Origin: Planctomycetota bacterium
Lineage (GTDB): Bacteria; Planctomycetota; UBA8742; UBA2392
DNA: 64,000 nucleotides
Reading direction: 5' to 3'
Assembly (NCBI GenBank): GCA_019912315.1
Contig: JAIOJA010000037.1
Coordinates: 120,505-184,504, forward strand
Both the position numbers and the translations under genes were made by a program. This document shows positions 33,219 to 41,858 of this stretch, in pieces. Position 1 is the first letter of the stretch; the number at the start of each line of letters is the position of its first letter. The notes below the pieces were generated by a model. The model saw only the letters and a list, made by a program, of their open reading frames with translations, had not been told where the DNA came from and searched no databases.

Positions 33219-34315
33219 GGCGTTCCTCCCGTGACGTTCACGTCGGCGCCGTCGCGTAACGCGTCAGCGCCGCGAATGACCACTTCCTCACCCGGCGCCA
33301 GACCTTTGCGGACTTCGATGCGTCCATCCAGTGTGCGCAAGCCGATCTCGATTACGCGCTCTACAGCTTTGCCGTCCTTCACGACGAACACGAGCATTCC
33401 CTTTTCACTCGCGCGCACGGCGGTTTCCGGCACGGTGGCGGCGTTGGGGTTCGAGCCGACCGGCACCCTGATGACCGCGAATGTCCCGGGCGTCAGGTCC
33501 GGCGCGGACTCGGCCGTGACCTCCGCCGTTACGTTGACCATGCGCGTGGTGGCGTCCGCGGAGGCGCCCACGTGGATGATACCGGCTTCGTACTCGGTGC
33601 CCTCGCCGCGTACGGTGAATCTGGCGGACATGCCGTTGGTCATGCCGGCGGCGGCGTCCTCCGGCACCGTGAATTTCAGCAGCATCGGGTCGCGCCGCAG
33701 CAGGCGGGCGATGATGGTGCCCGGTTGCACCCACTGTCCCGTCTGTACCAGGCGCGCCTGGACAATGCCGTTCATGGGCGGCGTTGGGGTTGCGTTCTTC
33801 AGGTCGAGGTCGGCCTGCGAAAGGTCCGCCGCCTTTTCACGTTCGTTGGCCTCGGCGACGGCGACTTTGGTACGCCATGCTTCAACTTCTTCCTTGGAGA
33901 AGATGCCCGGGCGCTCGCCCGGGTTTTCGCGGCGTTTCAAGCCGTCGCGCGCTTCTTTCAATTCGGCGACTGCCCGGTCGTGAGCGGCCTTGGCGGCATC
34001 AAAGGCGAACTGAAAGCGCTTTGGCTCGATCTCGGCCAGCACGGAGTCGGTGGTGACCTCCTGTCCTTCCCGAAAGTTGATTTTTTCGACAACGCCGGCT
34101 ACCTGGGCGGTGATCAGCACTTCTTCGAAGGCTTCGACCGAGCCCACGGCGCTGACGACATACTCAACTTCGCGCCCGGTAATGGTTTCCGTTTGTACGG
34201 GGAACGCGCGGGCTTTTGGAGGCCCGCCTTCGGCGTCCCCGCCCCCGCAGGCGGCGGTCAGCAACGCCATGCAGGCGAGAAGCAGTGCGGCAATTGGCCT
34301 CATGCGGGCATCCAT
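33215..34315 (-). CDS. RND membrane-fusion lipoprotein
   Basis: A 366-residue periplasmic adaptor. The N-terminus (PIAALLLACMALLTAACGGG) carries a lipobox LTAAC, so the mature protein is membrane anchored by lipid. A hairpin domain, lipoyl-like halves (EVLITAQVAGVVEKINFREGQEV and GIVQARLVQTGQWVQPGTII) and a beta-barrel and proximal region are visible. It pairs with the RND permease that follows. The ATG at 34315 is used; ATG 34303 (MRPIAALL) is equally possible and neither has a strong Shine-Dalgarno. Confidence 0.9.
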   Translation of the reverse strand: MDARMRPIAALLLACMALLTAACGGGDAEGGPPKARAFPVQTETITGREVEYVVSAVGSVEAFEEVLITAQVAGVVEKINFREGQEVTTDSVLAEIEPKRFQFAFDAAKAAHDRAVAELKEARDGLKRRENPGERPGIFSKEEVEAWRTKVAVAEANEREKAADLSQADLDLKNATPTPPMNGIVQARLVQTGQWVQPGTIIARLLRRDPMLLKFTVPEDAAAGMTNGMSARFTVRGEGTEYEAGIIHVGASADATTRMVNVTAEVTAESAPDLTPGTFAVIRVPVGSNPNAATVPETAVRASEKGMLVFVVKDGKAVERVIEIGLRTLDGRIEVRKGLAPGEEVVIRGADALRDGADVNVTGGTP

Positions 34316-34387
34316 CCGGGCGTTTGATTGCGGGTTATACGTTGTTGCACAACGCCAACAGAGCGGATAGCGCCGAAATTCCGCCCG

Positions 34388-34415
34388 TTGTATGGAAATT
34401 GCTTTGCGCTATCTT
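34388..34415 (+). promoter_or_regulatory. Candidate sigma70-type promoter of tRNA-Val
   Basis: TTGTAT and TATCTT, 16 bases apart, each match four of six consensus positions and place the start of transcription close to the tRNA 5' end at 34425. Confidence 0.45.
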
Positions 34416-34424
34416 TGCGTGCAG

Positions 34425-34501
34425 GGACGTGTAGCTCAATTGGTTAGAGCATCTGCTTTACACGCAGAGGGTCGGGGGTTCGAGTCCCTCCACGTCCACC
34501 A
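34425..34501 (+). tRNA. tRNA-Val (anticodon UAC)
   Basis: A 77-base cloverleaf with the CCA encoded. The acceptor stem GGACGTG/CACGTCC pairs fully; U8 and A9 follow; the D arm is GCTC/GAGC; the anticodon stem TCTGC/GCAGA encloses TTTACAC, giving anticodon UAC for valine; the T arm is GGGGG/CCCTC with TTCGAGT and one G-U pair. Discriminator A precedes CCA. It reads GUA and, by wobble, other GUN codons. Confidence 0.96.
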
Positions 34502-34541
34502 ACAGGAAACGGACGCGCCGATCGCGCGTCCGTTTCCTGTT
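34501..34541 (+). terminator. Perfect hairpin after tRNA-Val
   Basis: A 17-bp perfect stem (34501-34517 with 34525-34541) and a seven-base loop begin at the last base of the tRNA CCA. Only three T residues follow the stem. It should terminate the tRNA transcript and set its 3' end. Confidence 0.75.
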
Positions 34542-34568
34542 TCGCGGCCAGGGCGGAGCACAACAGGC

Positions 34569-35156
34569 GTGAAACTGCTGCCTCAGGATTGGTACTTCAG
34601 AGACGTACAGGCGGTCGCTCGGGACCTGGTGGGGCGGCACCTGAAACGCGGCGACGTGATCCTGCGCGTCACGGAAGTTGAGGCCTACTGCGGTCCTTCC
34701 GATACGGCCGCGCACACCCGCATGGGACACACGCCCCGCAACGCGCCCATGTGGGGCGAGGGCGGTCACGCATACGTCTACCTGTGCTACGGCATCCACA
34801 ACATGCTGAACGTTGTCACGGGGCGCGGTGATGGCACCGCCGTACTGATTCGCAGTGCTGAGACTGTGGCCGGGCTGGCGACCATTTGCCGGCGTCGAAG
34901 CGGGAAAACCGGCCCCGCGCTGCTAACCGGACCCGGCAAGGTCGGGCAGGCGCTTGACCTGTCAACAGACTGGTCCGGACACGCGCTGTTTCGCACCGGT
35001 GGGCTGCAACTGCTTGAAGGCACGCCCGCAAGAAGACTCATCGCGGGCCCGCGCGTCGGCATCGACTACGCCGAGCCTGACGACATCCGCGCCCACCTGC
35101 GATTCGCGGACGCCGACAGTGAGTCGATGACGCACCGCAGGCAATTCAAGCACTGA
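34569..35156 (+). CDS. Alkyladenine DNA glycosylase (MPG/Aag family)
   Basis: A 195-residue 3-methyladenine DNA glycosylase of the mammalian-type MPG family. It flips out alkylated or deaminated purines. The catalytic Glu is in RVTEVEAYCGPSDTAAH, followed by GHTPRNAPMWGEGGHAYVYLCYG and LTGPGKVGQALDLS, then GPRVGIDYAEP at the C-terminus. GTG 34569 is taken as start because the family N-terminus (LLPQDWYFRDVQAVARDLVG) begins there; the open frame upstream runs through the tRNA. It is convergent with the selenoprotein gene and shares 11 bases with it. Confidence 0.9.
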   Translation: MKLLPQDWYFRDVQAVARDLVGRHLKRGDVILRVTEVEAYCGPSDTAAHTRMGHTPRNAPMWGEGGHAYVYLCYGIHNMLNVVTGRGDGTAVLIRSAETVAGLATICRRRSGKTGPALLTGPGKVGQALDLSTDWSGHALFRTGGLQLLEGTPARRLIAGPRVGIDYAEPDDIRAHLRFADADSESMTHRRQFKH

Positions 35157-35616
35157 GCGCGTCGTCGATGTCGCCAAGCAGTTGGGCGTCGTCCGGCTTG
35201 GTGGGCGGCGCGTAGCGTTTGATCACCTTGCCGTCCTTGCCGACCAGGAACTTGGCGAAGTTCCAGTCCGGCTCGTCGTGCTCGGACGTCAGGTACTGGT
35301 AAACGGGGTGCTTGTCGTCGCCCTTTACCTCGACCTTTTCAAACAGCGGGAAGGTCACGTTGAACTTGCTCGTGCAGAATTCGCGTATCTCGGCGGGCGT
35401 ACCGGGTTCCTGCCTGCCGAACTGGTTGCACGGAAACCCGAGCACGTTGAAGCCGCGCGGCGAAAGCTGCTTGTGAAGCGACTCCAGACCGGAGTACTGG
35501 GGCGTAAGCCCTCACTCGCTGGCGACATTCACCACCAGGCTGACTTTGCCGGCGTACTGCGACAGGTTACCCGGCTCACCTTCGAGCGTTTTCACATCAA
35601 GTTCGTACAGAGACAT
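35146..35616 (-). CDS. Glutathione peroxidase, selenocysteine-containing
   Basis: A 156-residue glutathione-peroxidase-family protein read through an in-frame TGA (35512-35514) at residue 35. The text runs VVNVASE-U-GLTPQYSGLESL, where homologues have Cys or Sec, so UGA stands exactly at the peroxidatic position. The other catalytic residues follow: Gln in FPCNQFGRQEPG and Trp-Asn in DWNFAKFLV. GGAGG four bases before the ATG at 35616 supports the start. A SECIS-like hairpin lies directly downstream of the UGA. A Cys-to-Sec enzyme reduces hydroperoxides using thioredoxin or glutathione. The alternative, a mutation that killed the gene, is less likely because all downstream sequence is conserved. 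Confidence 0.92.
35481..35514 (-). promoter_or_regulatory. Bacterial SECIS-like hairpin for the peroxidase UGA
   Basis: On the minus strand ACTCC pairs with GGAGT around the loop GGTCT; the loop begins 21 nt after the UGA. The GGUCU loop is the same as the loop of the well-known E. coli fdhF SECIS, whose G and U contact SelB. A separate short hairpin, GGGC-TTAC-GCCC, directly follows the UGA. Confidence 0.75.
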
Positions 35617-35746
35617 GCGGCCTCCACGGTTTGCTTTCGACCAAGCATAGCGTCGTGATCCAAGGCGTAAACGCGCGCCCGGACAGGACTGTTCCGCACT
35701 TCCGCGTATGCTAGTGTGTTCGCATACACTCAACCCCGAGGCGCAC

Positions 35747-36268
35747 ATGCCGCACAGGCTCGCCGTCTATCCCGGAACCTTTGACCCCGTCAGCAACGGG
35801 CACCTGGACGTGATCCAGCGAGGTTCGCACCTGTTCGAGGAGCTGGTGGTCGCCTGCGCGATCAACATCAGCAAGCAGCCGCTGTTCAGTGTCGACGAGC
35901 GCATCGAAATGCTGCGCGAGACCACATCAGACCTGCCCAACGTGCGTGTCGAGTCGTTTACGGGTATGATCGTTGACTACGTTCGCGGGCTTGGCAGCCA
36001 GGTAATCCTGCGCGGGCTTCGCACCTTCAGTGACTACGAAAACGAAGTGCAGATGGCCTATGCCAACCGCACTTTCGCGCCGGATATCGAGACCGTGTTC
36101 GTGTGCGCCAGCCTCGAGGAAAGCTACATCTCGTCCCGGCTGATTCGCGAGGCCGCGGCCCTGGATGGTGACATCTCGCGCTTCGTGCCGGAGAAAGTCG
36201 CTGACCGCCTGAAGATCAAAGCCGCCAAGCTGAAGGGCGATGTGAAGGACCACGGTCGGGGGCGGTAG
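35747..36268 (+). CDS. coaD: Pantetheine-phosphate adenylyltransferase
   Basis: A 173-residue enzyme of coenzyme A synthesis that adenylates 4'-phosphopantetheine. The nucleotidyltransferase HxGH-type site is VYPGTFDPVSNGHLDVIQRG; RGLRTFSDYENEVQMA and YISSRLIREAAALDGDISRFVP are typical CoaD motifs. The ATG at 35747 is preferred over an earlier start because the strand MPHRLAVYPGTFDP begins there. It is divergent from the selenoprotein gene; 130 bases between them hold promoters but no gene. Confidence 0.96.
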   Translation: MPHRLAVYPGTFDPVSNGHLDVIQRGSHLFEELVVACAINISKQPLFSVDERIEMLRETTSDLPNVRVESFTGMIVDYVRGLGSQVILRGLRTFSDYENEVQMAYANRTFAPDIETVFVCASLEESYISSRLIREAAALDGDISRFVPEKVADRLKIKAAKLKGDVKDHGRGR

Positions 36269-36347
36269 GAAAATCGTCGGGGGATAGTGCCTTGCGACCG
36301 GGTACCCTCGTCCGCACAATGCCGCCGCCCATCGGAGATGCCAAGAA

Positions 36348-37511
36348 ATGAAGATTCACGAATACCAGGCCAAGGAAGTGCTGCGCCGCTACAAAACCCC
36401 GCTGCTTGAGGGGCGCGTTGCTTACAGCGTGAATGAGGCCGTAGACGTCGCACGTGATATCGGCGGCGAAGTGTGGGTCGTGAAGGCGCAAATTCACGCC
36501 GGCGGGCGCGGCAAAGGCGGCGGCGTGAAGCTCGCCAAGGGCATTGAGGAAGTGCGCAAGCACGCCGAGGCAATCCTGGGTATGCAGCTAGTCACGCACC
36601 AGACCGGCCCCGAAGGCAAGAAAGTAAACCAGTTGCTGATCGAGGCTGGCTGCAACATCGACCACGAGTACTACCTGGCCGCTGTGCTTGACCGTGAGAC
36701 GGCCACCGTCTGCATCATGGGCAGCTATGAGGGCGGCATGGACATTGAAGAAGTCGCCTCAAAAACGCCGGGCAAGATCAGGAAGGAGTTTTTCGACCCG
36801 GCCGAAGGCATGCACGGCTTCCAGGCGCGCAGGCTGGCGCTGGCGATCGGCATTCCGCCGAAGCTGGTAAATCGCGCGGCCGCACTGATTCTTGGCGTGG
36901 CCAGGTGTTTCGTTGAAGAGGATTCCACGCTGGTTGAAATCAACCCGCTGGTCACCACAAAAGACGGCAAGGTCATCGCCCTCGACGCCAAAATGACCTT
37001 CGACGACAACGCCATGTTCCGGCACGCGGACATTGAGGCGTATCGCGACGTCACCGAGGAAGTGCCCGAGGAAACCGAGGCCAAGAAGTACGACCTCAGC
37101 TACATCAAGCTTGACGGCACCATCGGCTGCATGGTCAACGGCGCCGGGCTTGCGATGTCCACCATGGATATCATCAAGCTGCACGGCGGCGACCCGGCCA
37201 ACTTCCTTGATGTCGGCGGCGGCGCCAACGCAGAACGCGTGACCGCGGCGTTCAAACTGATCCTGGGCGACGAAAACGTGAAGGCCGTTCTGGTAAATAT
37301 TTTCGGCGGCATCATGAAGTGCGACGTCATCGCGCAGGGTGTGATCGCGGCGGCCAGGGAAGTCGACCTGAAGGTGCCGGTGGTGGTGCGCCTGGAGGGG
37401 ACGAACGTCGAGAAGGGTCGCAAGCTGCTGGACGAAAGCGGGCTGAAAATCCAGTCGGCAACGGACTTGACGGACGCCGCGAAGAAAGTTGTGGCGGCCG
37501 CGAAGGGCTAG
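36348..37511 (+). CDS. sucC: Succinyl-CoA synthetase beta subunit
   Basis: A 387-residue ATP-grasp beta subunit of the ADP- or GDP-forming succinyl-CoA synthetase of the TCA cycle. [22 protein letters not shown] and the glycine-rich [14 protein letters not shown] are standard, as are [22 protein letters not shown] and the C-terminal [19 protein letters not shown] with [15 protein letters not shown]. The alpha subunit (sucD), normally next door, is not in the following 150 bases and was not seen elsewhere in the window. The gap to the next gene (37512-37660) contains no ORF I support. Confidence 0.95.
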   Translation: MKIHEYQAKEVLRRYKTPLLEGRVAYSVNEAVDVARDIGGEVWVVKAQIHAGGRGKGGGVKLAKGIEEVRKHAEAILGMQLVTHQTGPEGKKVNQLLIEAGCNIDHEYYLAAVLDRETATVCIMGSYEGGMDIEEVASKTPGKIRKEFFDPAEGMHGFQARRLALAIGIPPKLVNRAAALILGVARCFVEEDSTLVEINPLVTTKDGKVIALDAKMTFDDNAMFRHADIEAYRDVTEEVPEETEAKKYDLSYIKLDGTIGCMVNGAGLAMSTMDIIKLHGGDPANFLDVGGGANAERVTAAFKLILGDENVKAVLVNIFGGIMKCDVIAQGVIAAAREVDLKVPVVVRLEGTNVEKGRKLLDESGLKIQSATDLTDAAKKVVAAAKG

Positions 37512-37660
37512 GGCGGTTCGCTTGACTAACGTGGGGCCCGGACTAGTCTGTTCCGGCCTTGCGCACGGCGTCATGGGCGCCGGCAATTTTGGGCTATCTT
37601 TGAGCCAATGTTGACCTGCCATGTTGGCTTGGGTCTATCGAGACAGGTCGGAATAACTCA

Positions 37661-38845
37661 GTGGACGTCTTCGCCAAGTGTTTCGAATTCACCCGCGACC
37701 TCGAAGTGAAGGCGGCGGGGCTGTACCCCTTCTTCAAAACGATAGAGGGGAACCACGGCTCGCGCGTTGTCATTGAGGGGCGTGAAGTGGTCATGGCGGG
37801 CTCCAACAACTATCTGGGGCTTACCCGCCACCCCCGCGTAGTGGAATCCGCCGTCAAAGCCACCCAGGAATACGGCACTTCGTGCAGCGGCAGCCGCTAC
37901 GCCAACGGCACCTATGTGATTCACGTCGAGCTTGAGGAAAAGCTCGCCGATTACATGCAAAAGCCCAAGGCCCTGTGCTTCACCACCGGCTACACCACCA
38001 ACATGGGCGCCATCAGCGTGCTGGCCGGCCGCCGCGACATCATTTACAGCGACCGCGAGAACCACTCGTGCATCATGGACGCGACGCAGCTCACGTTCGC
38101 GGAAACCAAGAAGTTCAAGCACGACGACATGGATGACCTGGCGCGGATTTTGGAAAATTCGCCGCCGGAAGCGGGCAAGCTGCTGGTCACGGACGGCGTT
38201 TTCAGCATGAAGGGCACGATTTCGAAGCTGCCCCAGATGGTTGAACTCAAGAAGAAGTACGGGCTGCGCATCTTCGTGGACGACGCCCACGGTGTCGGTG
38301 TGGTCGGCAAGACAGGCCGCGGCACCGCGGAGCATTACGGGCTGGACAAAGACGTCGACGTGGTGATGGGGACGTTCAGTAAATCCTTCGCCGGGCTTGG
38401 CGGCTTCATCGCCGGTGAAGAACGCGTAATCAATTACGTCAAGCACCACGCCCGCCAGTTGATCTTCGCCGCCAGCATGACGCCGGGCAGCGTGGCGGCC
38501 GTCAGCACGGCGCTGGACATGATCCGCAGCGAGCCCGAGCACCTGGAAAACCTGCGCAGCGTGATCCAGAAAGTGCGTGGCGAGTTTCGCCGTATCGGCT
38601 ACCCGGTCGAAGACCAGCCGACGCCGATTGTGTACGTCAAGGTCGGCGAAGACATTGAAGCTTTCCAGTTCTGGAAAGAGCTGCTTGAAATGGGTGTCTA
38701 CACCAACCCGGTCATCACGCCGGGCGTGCCTCAGGGCCAGAGCGGCGTGCGCGCGAGCTTCATGGCCATTCACACGGAGAGCGACATCGCCCGCGTGATC
38801 GAAGCCTTTGAAAAGCTCGGCAAGAAGTACGGGCTGCTGGGATAA
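37661..38845 (+). CDS. PLP-dependent alpha-oxoamine synthase (KBL/BioF/SPT family)
   Basis: A 394-residue member of the family of 2-amino-3-ketobutyrate CoA ligase, BioF and serine palmitoyltransferase. It condenses an amino acid with an acyl-CoA. Signatures: MAGSNNYLGLTRHP, CSGSRYANGTYVIHVELE, HSCIMDA, FVDDAHGVGVVGKTGRGTAEHYG and the PLP lysine in MGTFSKSFAGLGGFIAG. The opening FFKTIEGNHGSRVVIEG resembles bacterial serine palmitoyltransferases more than BioF, but the substrate cannot be settled. GTG start has a GGA eight bases upstream. The SRPBCC gene begins three bases after its stop. Confidence 0.88.
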   Translation: MDVFAKCFEFTRDLEVKAAGLYPFFKTIEGNHGSRVVIEGREVVMAGSNNYLGLTRHPRVVESAVKATQEYGTSCSGSRYANGTYVIHVELEEKLADYMQKPKALCFTTGYTTNMGAISVLAGRRDIIYSDRENHSCIMDATQLTFAETKKFKHDDMDDLARILENSPPEAGKLLVTDGVFSMKGTISKLPQMVELKKKYGLRIFVDDAHGVGVVGKTGRGTAEHYGLDKDVDVVMGTFSKSFAGLGGFIAGEERVINYVKHHARQLIFAASMTPGSVAAVSTALDMIRSEPEHLENLRSVIQKVRGEFRRIGYPVEDQPTPIVYVKVGEDIEAFQFWKELLEMGVYTNPVITPGVPQGQSGVRASFMAIHTESDIARVIEAFEKLGKKYGLLG

Positions 38846-38847
38846 CC

Positions 38848-39300
38848 GTGAAACTCACAAAGTACACCATCGAGCGGAAGTACCCCGTCTCGGCGGACCG
38901 TCTGTGGGCCGGTTTCACGGACCCTGACCTGCTGAAGCAGTGGATATGGGGCCCGGGCGCCAGGGACGTGCAGGTCGAGCGGCAACTTCACCTCAACGGA
39001 ACCTTCAACATCAGCATGGACGCCGGCGACACGCGCTGGGGCATGCGCGGCATGTACCTGGTGATTGAGCCGGGCAGGAAGCTGATCCACACGCTGCACT
39101 GGGACGCCGACGTCGGCTACAACGGCGAGGGCATGAACCCGCTGGACGAAGTCATCGTCGTAAACATCGCGCCGGACGGCAACGGCAGCAGTATCGAGTA
39201 CATCCACATGGGCATCCCCGACGACGGCCAGTCCGCCCCCGAGCACGAACGCAGCGTGCGCGTGACACTCGATTTGCTCGAGAAAGTCATTACGTCCTAG
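38848..39300 (+). CDS. SRPBCC/AHSA1-like protein
   Basis: A 150-residue START-like protein, with the AHSA1 pattern of a first strand (IERKYPVSADRLWAGFTDPDLLKQW), a WGPGARDVQV turn and a long C-terminal helix (APEHERSVRVTLDLLEKVI). Members bind lipids or hydrophobic ligands in a deep cavity. Its close coupling to the alpha-oxoamine synthase (three-base gap) makes a role with that enzyme's hydrophobic product possible. The stop codon TAG lies in a CTAG that also forms the stop of the DUF486 gene on the other strand. Confidence 0.8.
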   Translation: MKLTKYTIERKYPVSADRLWAGFTDPDLLKQWIWGPGARDVQVERQLHLNGTFNISMDAGDTRWGMRGMYLVIEPGRKLIHTLHWDADVGYNGEGMNPLDEVIVVNIAPDGNGSSIEYIHMGIPDDGQSAPEHERSVRVTLDLLEKVITS

Positions 39301-39656
39301 GACGCTACCTGCGCCACTGACCCACGGAAGACAAAGAAGGCCGCGGCGACCAGGCACAGGGCCGCCCAAAAGTAATCCAGTTTCAGCGGCACCTTCATGT
39401 AGAAGATCGCGAAGCCGGCGAAGATGGTCATGGTGATCACTTCCTGCATCACCTTGAGCTGCCCCAGCGTATAGACCTTCGCGCCCAGGCGGTTGCCCGG
39501 CACCTGCAAGGCGTACTCCGGCAGCGCTATCATCCAACTGCTGAGAATCACGATCCAGAGCGCAGTAGTCTTCTGGTCCTTGATGTGCCCATACCAGGCA
39601 TACGTCATGAACAGGTTGCTGCCGATCAGCAGCAACGGCGTATAGAGCTTTTCCAT
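39297..39656 (-). CDS. DUF486-family small membrane protein
   Basis: A 119-residue protein with four predicted transmembrane segments. The text MEKLYTPLLLIGSNLFMTYAWYGH, WIVILSSWMIALPEYALQVPGNRLG and LGQLKVMQEVITMTIFAGFAIFYM is typical of DUF486, related to the DMT/EmrE drug-metabolite fold. Function unknown in the family. Its stop codon is the CTAG shared with the convergent SRPBCC gene. Confidence 0.85.
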   Translation of the reverse strand: MEKLYTPLLLIGSNLFMTYAWYGHIKDQKTTALWIVILSSWMIALPEYALQVPGNRLGAKVYTLGQLKVMQEVITMTIFAGFAIFYMKVPLKLDYFWAALCLVAAAFFVFRGSVAQVAS

Positions 39657-39706
39657 ATTCGGGTGAAGTCCGGAACGGTTGGTAAGACTGCAGAACAGCC
39701 TGTCGC

Positions 39707-40864
39707 TCAGATTACGTTGGCTTCGTTGTGGAGGCGGCTGGGGTCACTGAAGCGGCTTAGCTCGAGTGGCGTGATGTCGACCGTGCTGGCCTTGCCGTCG
39801 AGGACCAGCTCACTTGTGACGATGCCGGCGGCCGGGGAGTGCATCAGGCCGTGCCCGCTGAAGCCGGCGCAGACGTACGCGCCCTTCACGTGCCCGAGTT
39901 TGTCGATCACCGGGTGGTGGTCCGGCGTGACTTCGTACAGCCCGGCCCACTTGTGTTTGGGCGATGCGTTCTCAAGCACCGGCGCGCGCTCCATGGCGGC
40001 CATCAGCATCCGGTCGCCGAAGTCTTCGTCGAAGGTCTGGTCGAAACCGGGGCCGACGTTGTGGTCGCTCATGCCGATCAGGATGCCGCCGGACTCGCGG
40101 TGGAAATACAGCGTTGTTGACAGGTCAACAGTCATCGGGAACGGGTCTGTTATGTCGTCAAACTTGTCCGTCACGATGATCTGGCGGCGAATCGGGTCGA
40201 TGGGCACGTCCACACCGACCTGCGCGCCAAGCTTGCGAGTCCAGGCGCCGGTACACAGCACGACGTTGTCGCAGCCAATCGCACCCTTGTTCGTTTCGAC
40301 GCCGACGACTTTGCGGTTGCCTTCATCCAGCTTGATGCCGGTGACTTCAACGCCGGTCTCGATCGCCGCGCCGTGCCTGCGCGCGGCCTTCTCATACCCC
40401 TGTGTAATGTCGCTCGGGTCACCGAAGCCGTCGCGAGCATGGAAGGTCGCGCCCTGCACACCTTCCATGCTGATATACGGCAGGTGCTCGGCCGTCTGCT
40501 CGGGTGTCCACCACTCGGGCTTCATGCCGATGCGCTGCCACATCTCGAACGACTTCTTGAAGTTGGCCACGAGCTCGTCACTGGTCAGCAGGAAGCAGTA
40601 ACCCCACTGCCAGAATTGCAGGGGCTCGCCAATCTCTTCATCCCAGCGCTCGAAGGCCTGAATCGACAACAGGCTTAGACGTGCATTGATTTCCGTGCTG
40701 AACTGGGCGCGAATCCCGCCTGCGGATTTGCTGGTGCTTTCTTCGCCAAGAAACTGGTTGCGCTCCAGCAGCAGCGGCTTCGCACCGCGCTTCGCCAGGT
40801 GGTACGCCACAGACGCACCGATGCACCCGCCGCCTACGATTACGATGTCCACGCTGTCCTGCAC
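39707..40864 (-). CDS. FAD-dependent amino-acid/sarcosine-type oxidoreductase
   Basis: A 385-residue DAO-family flavoenzyme. The N-terminal dinucleotide fold is VDIVIVGGGCIGASVAYHLAKRG with ERNQFLGEESTSKSAGGIR; further motifs are VVLCTGAWTRKLGAQVGV, PIDPIRRQIIV, and the C-terminal WAGLYEVTPDHHPVIDKLG with AGFSGHGLMHSPAAG. This layout fits the sarcosine oxidase beta or glycine/proline oxidase group. It oxidises a secondary or N-methyl amine, but the substrate is unresolved. It reads away from the PHP gene on the same strand and contains one TTGACNNGTCAA site (40118-40129). Confidence 0.85.
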   Translation of the reverse strand: MQDSVDIVIVGGGCIGASVAYHLAKRGAKPLLLERNQFLGEESTSKSAGGIRAQFSTEINARLSLLSIQAFERWDEEIGEPLQFWQWGYCFLLTSDELVANFKKSFEMWQRIGMKPEWWTPEQTAEHLPYISMEGVQGATFHARDGFGDPSDITQGYEKAARRHGAAIETGVEVTGIKLDEGNRKVVGVETNKGAIGCDNVVLCTGAWTRKLGAQVGVDVPIDPIRRQIIVTDKFDDITDPFPMTVDLSTTLYFHRESGGILIGMSDHNVGPGFDQTFDEDFGDRMLMAAMERAPVLENASPKHKWAGLYEVTPDHHPVIDKLGHVKGAYVCAGFSGHGLMHSPAAGIVTSELVLDGKASTVDITPLELSRFSDPSRLHNEANVI

Positions 40865-40904
40865 GATTGCTCCTGGCCAAGGCTCGGTTGCGAACTTAGC
40901 CGGT

Positions 40905-40968
40905 TAGTTGGGCAAACTCAACTAAGGTGGTTCGACGCTTCGCGTCGCCCCCGGCCTTTCAGCCGGGG
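40905..40968. terminator. Three consecutive hairpins between PHP and oxidoreductase genes
   Basis: TAGTTG/CAACTA (40905-40924), CGACGC-TTC-GCGTCG (40933-40947) and CCCCGGC/GCCGGGG with a CTTTCA loop (40949-40968) fill almost the whole 106-base gap. The last is right behind the PHP stop codon at 40971 and is the likely terminator of that gene. Confidence 0.6.
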
Positions 40969-40970
40969 CT

Positions 40971-41810
40971 CTAGCTGCGTGCGGCGATGGCTTCCTGCAT
41001 GCGCTCGAACTCGGCCGGCGGGCAGCCCTTCTGTCCGAAGAACTTGCTGCGGGCGTGGTCCGGGCCATGGAAATCCGCGCCGCCGCTTACCAGCAGCTTC
41101 AGCTTCCGCGCCAGCGATACGTAATGCCCGGCGGTGTTGTGGCTGTGGTCGCTGTGGAAGCACTCGATGCCGTCGAGCCCCTGTCGGGTGGCCTCAAACA
41201 CGCACTCGTCGCCGTTCTTGTATAGCCCCGGGTGGGCCAGCACCGCGACGCCGCCGGCGGCCTGGATGGCGTCAATGGCGCGCTTGATGGGGATGCGCGA
41301 GTGCTCGATGTATCCGGGGCAGCCCTTCTTCAGATAGCGCTGAAAGGCTTCCTGGTAGCTGCCGACTTTGCCCTGCTGCACCAGCATACGCGCAAGATAG
41401 GGGCGCGCGAGCGAAACGCCGTCTTTGACGTCGTCAGAGCTCAGCGGCACCCCGTGGGCGCGCAGTTTTTCAATCATCTGAAAGAACCGCCTGCGGCGAC
41501 GCTCCTGAACGTCTTCGCAAAGCTCCCGCAAGGTCCTTTGCGTGCGGTCGATTCCCAGCCCCAGCAGGTGTACCTCCGTGCCGGCGACCTCACAGGTGAT
41601 TTCGACGCCCGGCACGAAGTCTACGCCATGTTCCAGTGCCGCCGCCTCGGCCTCGTCCAGCCCGGCCGTCGTGTCGTGGTCGGTCAGCGCCAGCGTATTC
41701 ACGCCGCGCGTCGCGGCTTCCTGAATCAGTCGCGCCGGCGCGAACGATCCGTCCGAACAGGTGGAGTGGCTGTGCAGGTCAATGAGCGGGGATTGCGGGC
41801 TGTCATTCAT
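40971..41810 (-). CDS. PHP-domain metal-dependent phosphoesterase (TrpH-like)
   Basis: A 279-residue PHP-domain protein. Metal ligands appear in IDLHSHSTCSDGS, ALTDHDTTAGLDEAE, VPGVEIT, LAHPGLYKN, CFHSDHSH and SGGADFHGPDH. The order matches TrpH-type phosphoesterases acting on 3',5'-bisphosphonucleotides or on histidinol phosphate. ATG 41810 is chosen because the domain starts nine residues later; a further upstream start would overlap crcB. The his operon lacks a HisB phosphatase, which is why a histidinol-phosphatase role is worth testing. It is divergent from crcB by 48 bases. Confidence 0.82.
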   Translation of the reverse strand: MNDSPQSPLIDLHSHSTCSDGSFAPARLIQEAATRGVNTLALTDHDTTAGLDEAEAAALEHGVDFVPGVEITCEVAGTEVHLLGLGIDRTQRTLRELCEDVQERRRRRFFQMIEKLRAHGVPLSSDDVKDGVSLARPYLARMLVQQGKVGSYQEAFQRYLKKGCPGYIEHSRIPIKRAIDAIQAAGGVAVLAHPGLYKNGDECVFEATRQGLDGIECFHSDHSHNTAGHYVSLARKLKLLVSGGADFHGPDHARSKFFGQKGCPPAEFERMQEAIAARS

Positions 41811-41858
41811 GTGGGATTCAAAGTTAGAGTCGGCGCAGGCATTCGCAAAGGGGCTGAC

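Noticed and set aside
34392..34568. 5' extension of the alkyladenine glycosylase
   Set aside because: It reads through the tRNA-Val gene and its terminator and lacks homology.
35512..35514. TGA in the peroxidase as a frameshift or pseudogene
   Set aside because: Frame, conserved residues and spacing continue perfectly on both sides, the codon falls exactly at the Sec/Cys position, and the same happens in the thioredoxin-like gene with a hairpin at the same distance.
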